This document shows positions 9,401 to 14,774 of a stretch of 32,023 bases of DNA, one piece after another. The notes below the pieces were generated by a model, which saw only the letters and a program-made list of their open reading frames with translations, was not told where the DNA came from and did not search any database. A program made the translations under genes and the position numbers. Positions within the stretch are counted from its first letter, which is position 1; each line of letters begins with the position of its first letter. Source of the DNA: Planctomycetota bacterium (GTDB lineage: Bacteria; Planctomycetota; Planctomycetia; Pirellulales; PLA5); assembly GCA_029259895.1 (NCBI GenBank), contig JAJDEG010000005.1, positions 1 through 32,023 of the forward strand, given 5' to 3'.

Positions 9401-9504
9401 CCACGCCCTGGCTTGCGTTGCCGTCTCGTGGTGCTGCTTCGGCGTCGCGCCGTCGCGGAAGAGGCGTTTAGGGAATTCCACGGTCGAAAAAGTCTACTAA
9501 ACAT
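6481..9504 (-). CDS. Large surface protein: FG-GAP beta-propeller, cadherin-like repeats, RTX calcium-binding repeats
   Basis: 1007 residues. The Arg/Ser-rich N-terminus carries FESLEHRRVLA (37-47), the LExRxLLA-type motif seen near the start of many exported planctomycete proteins. Residues ~50-435 hold about seven FG-GAP units (FGxSVAIxGxTIVVGA ... GSVYVF), expected to close into an integrin-like propeller. Residues ~438-795 hold three cadherin-like/tandem-95-type domains, marked by NDAP joints at 438, 572 and 682. Residues ~855-930 hold glycine-rich GGxGxDxL nonapeptides that bind calcium. A 45-residue spacer follows, then one last repeat (GGSGADWF, 975-982) and the C-terminus. The likely role is adhesion or cell-surface structure, exported and calcium-stabilised. 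A promoter candidate lies at 9685-9713. Ligand and export route are not readable. Confidence 0.85.
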   Translation of the reverse strand: MFSRLFRPWNSLNASSATARRRSSTTRRQRKPGRGVFESLEHRRVLASWTQQAELLSAGLTANDELGQTVAIEGDLAVVGAWRDDITVTPTSDEGKVFVFQRTGSTWNQIATLVASDGAPGDRFGSAVAISGGTIVVSAIGDDVTFGDEGSVYVFEPSGPGTWAETAHLLPVPDFVGQNTVGENFGESVAIEGNTIVVGARSDNDASGVVRGSAYVFKDTGSGWTVNPPQKLLASDGAAGDRFGFDVDIFANRIVVGAPFDNGAASNDGSVYVFDRPGAGNPFAEVAKIVATGDQSVDDEFGTSVAVEGSTVLIGAPKENTNGAAYVFTGGGAIWTQQAKLLPPSGSLFGTAVDLQGNLAVVGATGGVNGSAFAFTQSGSIWGPGDLINATDSIVGDQDFFGQSVALDGGFIVVGSRLHDHTGPISNSGSAYIFVDPNDAPVNSVPGAQSLNEGSTLTFSALNGNAISIGDVDAFGAAMRVTLSATNGTLTLGDTTGLTFNVGTGTGDTTMTFDGTIAAINAALDGTVFAPTDADYFGPASVDILTDDLGNTGTGGPQTDSDSVGITVDAVNDAPTFLSAANHTSNEDGGAQTVAAFATASVGPANESGQSLTYNITSITNFAMFAVQPSIAPDGTLTYTAAADANGSATVTVEVQDDGGTANGGDDTSAPAMFTITVNPLNDAPTANAQSVNVSEDGQVTITLSGSDVETADANLTFTVTSLPTTGALTFGGVDVQIGDAFAGPPALVFEPAAGSGATSAAFDFTVTDRGDPDNAPGDPAQTSAAATVTINVVPAVADATVTLIDGILRVGGTATGGDTLLVDRIGSTIRVSINGTISDFPLASIDEIRVWGRDGNDTIVIDSGIFVDTLIDAGNGNDLVYGGSGSDLIFGGNGVDLLFGNAGNDMLIGGDGFDLLVGGAGHDVLVAGSISPLFTAAMLRDVSQAWAADRTAAEGIDDGTLDESAVDDDFDILSGGSGADWFIINLGDWVIDYRRRGANADLITYV

Positions 9505-9684
9505 CGTTGGGCCTCACCGGTTACGACCAAGAAAGAGAGAACGGCGACACGAATGCCACATGAGAGACCACTCCATTTGTCACCCTTCTCTGGCGGATCC
9601 AGGTTCCAACGCCCGCCATCATTGGTCGACAATGCGGAGAATATCCCCGCGAGAGGTTGCCCCATCTCCCCTGCGTAACCTAGA

Positions 9685-9713
9685 TGTTAAAATCTTCCCG
9701 ACTCAAAAGTCAA
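9685..9713 (-). promoter_or_regulatory. Sigma-70-like promoter for the surface-protein gene
   Basis: Read on the minus strand: -35 TTGACT (9713-9708), 17-bp spacer, -10 TTAACA (9690-9685). It lies 181 bp upstream of the start at 9504 and just past the end of the cysteine desulfurase gene, in an AT-richer patch. It was chosen by eye and a transcript start is not shown. Confidence 0.4.
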
Positions 9714-9766
9714 CGCTTATCCTTGCGAGCAACAATACTTTTTCGGAAAAATCGTCTTTTCTCACC

Positions 9767-10957
9767 CTACAACCCGCTCAATCGGCGGAGTTTGTCCACC
9801 GCGACCGCGACGGCGTCGACGGCGAACGCGATTTCGTCGTCCGTGTTGAATCGGCCGAGACCGAATCGCAAGCTGCTGCGAGCCTCGTCGACCGAAAGCC
9901 CGAGGGCCTGCAACACGTGGCTTGGCTCTGGATTGGCCGACGTGCATGCCGCGCCGCTGCTAACGGCCAAGTCCTTGATGCTCATCATCAGCGCTTCGCC
10001 GTCGACGCCGGCGAACGTCACGTTGAGATTGCCGGCGAGCCGCAAGTGCGTCAGCGCAAGGGCTGGCCCATTGAGCGAAACGTCCGCCACGCGCTCGAAG
10101 ATTTCCGCATGCAAGCGGTCGCGCATGGCTCGCAGTCTGGCTTGCTCGTCGCCCATCTCCGCGAGCGAGATCTCGATGGCCTTAGCGAAGCCAACGATGC
10201 TCGACACGTTGAGCGTGCCACCGCGGAGACCGCCTTCTTGCCCTCCGCCGGTAATTTGTGGGTCCAATCGCACACTCGGCGTCCGCCGCCTAACGTACAA
10301 CGCTCCGACCCCCTTGGGACCATAGAATTTGTGTGCGGAGAAGCTCATCAAGTCGACGTTGAGCGCATCGACGTCGACCGGCAGCTTGCCGACGGCCTGC
10401 GTCGCGTCGCAATGGAATGGCACGCCGCGCTGGCGGCAGATCGCACCGATCTCGGCGATGGGCGCGATCGCGCCGATTTCGTTGTTGGCGAGCATCACGG
10501 AAACGAGCGCCGTGTCGTCGCGAATGGCCGCCGCTATTTGGTCGACGTCGACGATGCCGGCATCGTCCGCGCCGCGCTGCTTCACGCTTACGAGCGTCAC
10601 GTCGTATCCGCGGCGGCCTAGCCGAGCGATCGGATCGAGAACGGCCTTGTGCTCCGTGGTCACGGTCACGAGATGATCGCCGCGCCGCCTGGGCCGTTCG
10701 GCCACGCCGCGGATCGCCAGGTTGTCGCTCTCCGTCGCGCCGCTAGTAAAGACGATTTCTTTTTCGCCGGCCCCGATGGCCGCGGCGATCGTTGCTCGTG
10801 CGGCGTCGACGGCGTCGCGAGCTTCCCAGCCGAAGGGATGATTCACGCTGCCGGCGTTGCCGAACTTTTCGGTGAAGTACGGCAGCATCGCCTCCACCAC
10901 GCGCGGATCGACCGGCGTCGTCGAGTGATGGTCCATGAATACGGGCAAGCGAAGCAT
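9767..10957 (-). CDS. Cysteine desulfurase, IscS/NifS family
   Basis: 396 residues. A PLP-dependent aminotransferase-fold enzyme that takes sulfur from cysteine as a persulfide for Fe-S clusters and thio-modified tRNA. Visible residues: His103 in TEHKAV, Asp184 in HCDATQA, the PLP Lys210 in SFSAHKFYGPKG and the persulfide Cys338 in SSGAACTS. N-terminal FMDHHSTTPVDP is typical of IscS/NifS and not of SufS. ATG at 10957 is used; the longer frame adds a proline-rich leader translated from G-rich repeats. No IscU, IscR or other Fe-S genes are adjacent, so it may be the general desulfurase or a tRNA-thiolation enzyme. It lies 244 bp downstream of the TIGR03009 gene with a terminator candidate between them, so it probably has its own promoter. 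Confidence 0.9.
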   Translation of the reverse strand: MLRLPVFMDHHSTTPVDPRVVEAMLPYFTEKFGNAGSVNHPFGWEARDAVDAARATIAAAIGAGEKEIVFTSGATESDNLAIRGVAERPRRRGDHLVTVTTEHKAVLDPIARLGRRGYDVTLVSVKQRGADDAGIVDVDQIAAAIRDDTALVSVMLANNEIGAIAPIAEIGAICRQRGVPFHCDATQAVGKLPVDVDALNVDLMSFSAHKFYGPKGVGALYVRRRTPSVRLDPQITGGGQEGGLRGGTLNVSSIVGFAKAIEISLAEMGDEQARLRAMRDRLHAEIFERVADVSLNGPALALTHLRLAGNLNVTFAGVDGEALMMSIKDLAVSSGAACTSANPEPSHVLQALGLSVDEARSSLRFGLGRFNTDDEIAFAVDAVAVAVDKLRRLSGL

Positions 10958-10961
10958 GGAA

Positions 10962-10995
10962 CGGGGGTCGGGGGCTGGAGGTCGGGGGACAGGGA
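10962..10995. repeat. G-rich heptamer repeats in the desulfurase leader
   Basis: On the plus strand the bases fall into 7-nt units: GTCGGGG, GCTGGAG, GTCGGGG, GACAGGG, with GTCGGGGG repeated exactly 14 bp apart (10967-10974 and 10981-10988). It lies directly before the desulfurase start. A related heptamer tract occurs at 23881-23908. Confidence 0.6.
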
Positions 10996-11101
10996 ATACC
11001 AATTAGCCCCCTTGAACACAAACGGCCGAACGACGCGAAGACAAGACCGAGTCACGAATGACCGGTTTGCGTGAGGGAACGGTCTTTATCTTAGACCGCG
11101 C

Positions 11102-11144
11102 AAGAAAACGCCGCCATGCGCGCCGACCGGCGCGAGCGTGGCGG
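11102..11144 (-). terminator. Rho-independent terminator candidate for the TIGR03009 gene
   Basis: Read on the minus strand, a GC-rich hairpin (outer stem CCGCCA/TGGCGG, inner stem GCGCC/GGCGC, loop GGTC; 11144-11111) is followed after CG by TTTTCTT. It begins 58 bp after the stop at 11202. The stem has an asymmetric internal bulge. Confidence 0.5.
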
Positions 11145-11201
11145 AAGTAGAATCGCGGTCGAGAAGTCGCGGCCGGACTTGCGGCAACGGATTGAGAACG
11201 G

Positions 11202-12239
11202 CTACTGCCGCGGCGGCGCCGCCGGGCCTTGTTGGGCAGTCTGCTGCTGTGCCCGCACGACTTGATAGTCCGAAGGGACTTTCGGCCGTTTGATATCGCC
11301 CATGAACACGTTGTTGATCTTGATCTTGCGGAACTCGTACACGGTGTAGTCCGTGCCGTTCGGGGAATACATGCGCAGCGCATAGGGCAAGAAGTCCGCC
11401 CGTTTCATAATCAAGTGGGCACTCTTAAAGTTGGCGGCGTCTTCGGCCCACCGCGGATAGGATTCGAGCCAAATCTCTTCCTTTTCAAACTGAGGATGCG
11501 TCTGCTCGCGCATGAAGTACCGCGCTTTGAGCTTGGCCGCCTCGCCACCGAACAGCATGAACGGCAGCGGCCCGTTGGCGATTTGCTCGCCCTGCATTTC
11601 CGGCGGAATCGGGTTTTCCTTGACCTGCTTGAATTTGGCGTCGACTTCCCACACGACCTTGCCGTCGCAGACCCAGTGCTCGCCCACGTCGTCGCTGGCT
11701 TTTTCGTACTTACCGGTGGTCTTGTTGAGAATTCGTGTATCCGTTACGTGAAACAGGCCTTTGTCTGGCTTGATGTACTTCATCTCGCCGCTGGAAATCG
11801 CCGTGGCCTTTAGTTGTCCGTTCGCGTCGACCGGTACGAAGGTAGGCGAATACTCCCAGCGCGTGAAATCGCACTCAAACGTCTTGATCCCGGCGCTGTG
11901 CTTCTCCCATGCCGCCAGCAGTTCGTCGATAAACCGTTGCTGCTGCGCATCGAGTTGAAATGGCGCTGCTGGCCGTGGCTGTGCGATTGCCAGGCCGCTC
12001 TTCTGTGCGGCTGTTTGACGCTCGCCGCCTTGCGTTGCGCCGGGGTCGGCTGGTGTCGCTTCGCGGGGGCCGTACTCGCGTTCGTCGTAACGGCGGTCGT
12101 TCGTGGGGCGCACTTCGATCGGGCGGATTTCGTAGGCGCGCTCGCCCGACGGTCGTTCTTGTCCATAGATGGGCGTCGCCGCCCAAGCCGCAAGCGCCAG
12201 CAACGCCAGCGTTAGCCGGAGAATTGTCTTCGCGATCAT
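11202..12239 (-). CDS. TIGR03009-type secreted planctomycete protein
   Basis: 345 residues. MIAKTILRLTLALLALAAWA is a clear signal peptide, so the ATG at 12239 is preferred over an upstream in-frame start that would bury it. A low-complexity linker rich in Arg, Glu, Pro and Gln follows (about 27-90). The main domain starts near LDAQQQRFIDELLAAWEKHS and continues with KTFECDFTRWEY, SSGEMKYIKPDKGLFHV and HWVCDGKVVWEVD, the pattern I associate with TIGR03009. This family resembles the LolA/outer-membrane lipoprotein-sorting fold. The tail is Gln/Ala/Pro-rich. A periplasmic role in lipid or lipoprotein handling is an inference from fold resemblance only. It lies downstream of the kinase gene on the same strand with a 223-bp gap. 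Confidence 0.78.
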   Translation of the reverse strand: MIAKTILRLTLALLALAAWAATPIYGQERPSGERAYEIRPIEVRPTNDRRYDEREYGPREATPADPGATQGGERQTAAQKSGLAIAQPRPAAPFQLDAQQQRFIDELLAAWEKHSAGIKTFECDFTRWEYSPTFVPVDANGQLKATAISSGEMKYIKPDKGLFHVTDTRILNKTTGKYEKASDDVGEHWVCDGKVVWEVDAKFKQVKENPIPPEMQGEQIANGPLPFMLFGGEAAKLKARYFMREQTHPQFEKEEIWLESYPRWAEDAANFKSAHLIMKRADFLPYALRMYSPNGTDYTVYEFRKIKINNVFMGDIKRPKVPSDYQVVRAQQQTAQQGPAAPPRQ

Positions 12240-12462
12240 CGAAATCCGTCTCGTGCAAAGCGGAAGGCAGCGGCCGGCAGACATCCCTATCCGTCGGTCC
12301 TAGAGGAGGTGGCATTCTAGCGGCGTCCGGGCCGTCGCCCTAGATCGATTTGGCGGTTGCGGAAAAGCACCGGCAAATCGGAAAACCGACGCGGCGAAGG
12401 CCACAATCCGACGACGAGCCAAGCGACATTACGGACGTGCTTCGATCCGCGCGAAGTCGAGA

Positions 12463-13575
12463 TTATTCGAGTTGTTCGAGCCAATCCCGCAGCTCGCTGT
12501 CGTATTCGCTGGCCAGATCGCCTTTGATGAGCTGTCGCAGAAATGCCCCGGCCCCGTCTTTCTGCATGTCAGCCGCTTCGGCACTGGTGAACCGCCGCGT
12601 CGGGTCCGGCGCGATCATGTTGCGGCAGAACGTCATCAGCAACTCGTTGCAGGCCACTTCTTGCGGCAAGACCTGCGCGATGCGCTGGGCGAGAAACCGC
12701 TTGGCTTCGAGCAACTCGTTGAAATCGCCCAGACCGGCAAATAGCGGTTGGCCGGACAGCATTTCGACGAGCACGTAGCCCAAACTGGCCAAGTCGGACT
12801 GGGCCGTGTATTGGCCCCGTTCCAGCACTTCCGGCGCGGCGTAAGCCGGTGTGCACGTACGACGCTCGGGCGGGTCGGTCAACTCGAACGCCGATCCGAT
12901 GTCGATCAGCTTCGACGTGCCCGTCCGCTTGACCATGATGTTCGACGGCTTGATGTCGCCGTGAACGATTCCTTCTTTGTGCAGGGCAATCAGGGCGGCG
13001 AGGCAGTCCCGCATCACCGCCACGGCGACGCCCGGCTTCATCCGCGGATGGACGGGCCCGGCGGTCATCACGACGTTGTTGATGTGGTCCCAGCGCCGTT
13101 GGCTCGACGTCGCCTGCGTTTGTTCGAGCATCCGCGGGCTGAGCAGTTCGGCCAGATCGAAGCCGTCGATCCACTCCATCTCCATCATCCGGATACGGTT
13201 GCGGTCGATGAAGTTGTGGACCTTCATCAGGTTGTCTTGCTGAATCTGCGCGATTCGGGCCGCGACGCGCGCCATGCGGGCCATCGACCGATCGTACGCC
13301 CGCGCGTCGGGATAGCGGTCGGGCGAAAAGACCTTGATGGCGACGGGGAGCGTGAAGTGGTCGGCCCCGCGACGTTCGCCGAGAAATACGACGCCCTGTC
13401 CGCCGCTGCCGAGAAGGCGAGAAAGCCGGTGATGTTCCGTCCAACTGAGCCGCTTGTCGCGGAGAATTCCTTCGTATCGATCGAGCAACTCCCAGCCGTC
13501 GTCGCCGGGCAGTTCCGCTTGCGGTCCGTAGGGAAGCGTCCTTGCGAACGGAAACAGCGTCGTGGTGCTGGACAT
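12463..13575 (-). CDS. Serine/threonine protein kinase
   Basis: 370 residues, a single Hanks-type kinase domain with no transmembrane segment or sensor domain, so probably cytoplasmic. Gly-rich loop GSGGQGVVFLG (56-66), ATP-anchoring Lys81 in AIKVF, catalytic loop HGDIKPSNIM (Asp207, Asn212), metal-binding Asp225 in DIGSAF, and APE at 247-249. Two departures are visible: HGD where most kinases have HRD (a non-RD kinase) and DIG where most have DFG. All residues needed for phosphotransfer remain, so it should be active. A stretch rich in Thr, Gln and Arg (150-180) enlarges the region before helix E. ATG at 13575 is used; the upstream extension is Arg-rich and unlike kinase N-termini. No phosphatase or FHA protein is adjacent. 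Confidence 0.88.
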   Translation of the reverse strand: MSSTTTLFPFARTLPYGPQAELPGDDGWELLDRYEGILRDKRLSWTEHHRLSRLLGSGGQGVVFLGERRGADHFTLPVAIKVFSPDRYPDARAYDRSMARMARVAARIAQIQQDNLMKVHNFIDRNRIRMMEMEWIDGFDLAELLSPRMLEQTQATSSQRRWDHINNVVMTAGPVHPRMKPGVAVAVMRDCLAALIALHKEGIVHGDIKPSNIMVKRTGTSKLIDIGSAFELTDPPERRTCTPAYAAPEVLERGQYTAQSDLASLGYVLVEMLSGQPLFAGLGDFNELLEAKRFLAQRIAQVLPQEVACNELLMTFCRNMIAPDPTRRFTSAEAADMQKDGAGAFLRQLIKGDLASEYDSELRDWLEQLE

Positions 13576-13738
13576 AAAGTGTGCCTGAGATCCGTGACCA
13601 CGCGGTTCGATCCTTCGCGTCGGCGCGCCGCGTTTCGCGCGCATCGTCGAAACGCCGCGTCCATCTCGCGACTCGTTCCTACGACCTAAAAGACATGCTC
13701 ATTCTAGTCGCCGCGTGATCGGAGCGTCCAGTGAAACT

Positions 13739-13765
13739 AAAAAACGGCCGTTCTCCGGCGGCCGT
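13739..13765 (-). terminator. Rho-independent terminator, minus strand, with no known gene upstream
   Basis: On the minus strand ACGGCCG (13765-13759), an 8-nt loop and CGGCCGT (13750-13744) form a perfect 7-bp GC-rich stem ending in an unbroken run of six T (13744-13739, counting the last stem base). It is the best intrinsic terminator in the window. The nearest genes to its right are on the plus strand, so it would end a minus-strand transcript that starts within or near 13766-14100. Confidence 0.65.
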
Positions 13766-13963
13766 CGGCTGTCGTCGGTTGGTGCGTTCGCTACCGACGT
13801 CGCGATGCGTGAATAATCCGCGGCCAATCGCGTCGCGACTCAAGCGGAGCAACCGCCGTGCGTCGCAACGACAATTGCAATCGGCGAAGGGATTCGCTTC
13901 CTACAATTCCGCAGTTGCCACGAACCAGGCACAGCGGCCGGCGACAAAAAACGGCAAGGACTC

Positions 13964-13992
13964 TTGTTGCCACGGGCTAGTCCGGATAGAAT
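13964..13992 (+). promoter_or_regulatory. Promoter candidate of the feo operon
   Basis: -35-like TTGTTG (13964-13969), 17-bp spacer, -10 TAGAAT (13987-13992). The predicted start near 13999 is immediately followed by the Fur-like palindrome, which suits repression by a bound regulator. The -35 is weak and the -10 is good. Confidence 0.5.
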
Positions 13993-14003
13993 TGGGCATG
14001 ACA

Positions 14004-14018
14004 TGAGAATGAGTCTCA
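14004..14018 (+). promoter_or_regulatory. Fur-box-like operator
   Basis: TGAGAATGAGTCTCA is a 7-1-7 inverted repeat with one mismatch and agrees with the classical Fur core TGATAATGATTATCA at 12 of 15 positions. It lies just downstream of the promoter candidate and about 79 bp before the first feoA. Repression in iron-replete cells is the expected outcome. Confidence 0.6.
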
Positions 14019-14096
14019 ATTGCCAGTGCGGTTGACGCCACGAAGCTCAGCGGCTCGGCGATTGCCTTTTGATTGCTGCCTGCGAGGGGTTTCGGT

Positions 14097-14396
14097 ATGC
14101 ACGACGTGATGCCGCTGGGATGTTTGGCCGCGGGGGCCCGTGGGGAAATCGCCGGAGTGATCGGCCGGCCCGAATACGTGCATCGGCTTCGCGAGATGGG
14201 CCTGCGCGACGGCGTTCGCATCGAGATCGTGCAAAGCGGGTCGCCCTGCATATTGCGCGTCGACGGACACCGGCTGTGCTTTCGCGATTGCGAAACGATG
14301 GGCGTGTTGGTGCGGACGACGGCCGCGGCATGCGTCGAAACCGTCGCGACAGTGGCATCCCGGTCAGCGGCGGCCCCGACCGCGGTCAACTATTGA
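14097..14396 (+). CDS. feoA: FeoA-family protein, first copy
   Basis: 99 residues. The SH3-like FeoA domain spans about residues 10-75, with the signature HRLREMGLRDGVRIEIVQSG (29-48) and a closing strand DGHRLCFRDCETMGVLV. FeoA is a small cytoplasmic partner of the ferrous-iron transporter FeoB. The copy is unusual for five cysteines (9, 51, 61, 65, 79), including a CxxxC pair, and an Ala/Thr/Val-rich tail after the domain. The start is set by GAGGGG at 14084-14089, seven bases before this ATG; an in-frame TTG 24 bp upstream is less likely. It is first in the operon, 105 bp before the second feoA. Confidence 0.85.
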   Translation: MHDVMPLGCLAAGARGEIAGVIGRPEYVHRLREMGLRDGVRIEIVQSGSPCILRVDGHRLCFRDCETMGVLVRTTAAACVETVATVASRSAAAPTAVNY

Positions 14397-14501
14397 GCGG
14401 CGTTCTTCGTTCGGAATTCTTGGAGGCCGAGGCAGGAGTTTGGACGCGACCCATCGCAACGTCGGGTTCGTCCTCGCGCCGTTTTTTTCCGCACCAATGC
14501 C

Positions 14502-14756
14502 ATGCCGCTGTTGTCTGAACTTCTGATCGGCCAACGTGCCCGCGTGGTGAACGTGGCAGGCGCGGATGGCGTGGGCGTCCGGCTGCTGGAGATGGGATTG
14601 ATCCCCGGCGTCGAGATACGTTTGCTGGGCGCCGCGCCGCTGGGCGATCCGCTGGAGTTCGAGTTGCGCGGCTATCGCTTGAGTCTGCGGCGATCCGAGG
14701 CCGCCCGCGTTGAGGTGCAAATGGATGCCGCGCAAGCCGAGGAGGCGACGGGCTGA
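14502..14756 (+). CDS. feoA: FeoA-family protein, second copy
   Basis: 84 residues, the standard FeoA length. Signature VRLLEMGLIPGVEIRLLGAA lies near residues 27-46, followed by GDPLEFELRGYRLSLRRSEA, the usual closing strands. It differs clearly from the first copy (no cysteines, acidic/Ala tail), so the two are not a recent duplication. The stop is 18 bp before feoB, which indicates co-transcription and a role as FeoB partner. Confidence 0.88.
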   Translation: MPLLSELLIGQRARVVNVAGADGVGVRLLEMGLIPGVEIRLLGAAPLGDPLEFELRGYRLSLRRSEAARVEVQMDAAQAEEATG

Positions 14757-14774
14757 CTCGTTGGCCGAACGCGC

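Larger units (their letters stand above)
13576..14096. other. Divergent intergenic region between kinase and feo operon (521 bp)
   Basis: No convincing protein gene. The region holds a strong minus-strand terminator (13739-13765), a promoter candidate for feo (13964-13992), a Fur-like box (14004-14018) and a ribosome binding site GAGGGG (14084-14089). The roughly 200 bp between terminator and promoter hold nothing I can name and could contain a short minus-strand RNA. The kinase promoter should lie in 13576-13738, but I cannot point to it. Confidence 0.6.

Noticed and set aside
9218-10621. A 467-residue plus-strand frame across the desulfurase gene
   Set aside because: It crosses the promoter region and is antisense to the desulfurase, whose active-site residues are all present on the other strand.
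13604-13613. GGTTCGATCC, which resembles a tRNA T-loop
   Set aside because: The flanking 5-bp stem does not pair and no acceptor, D or anticodon arm can be built around it.
13731-14006. A 91-residue plus-strand frame in the kinase-feo gap
   Set aside because: It begins inside a terminator hairpin and ends in the Fur-like box; composition is that of non-coding DNA.
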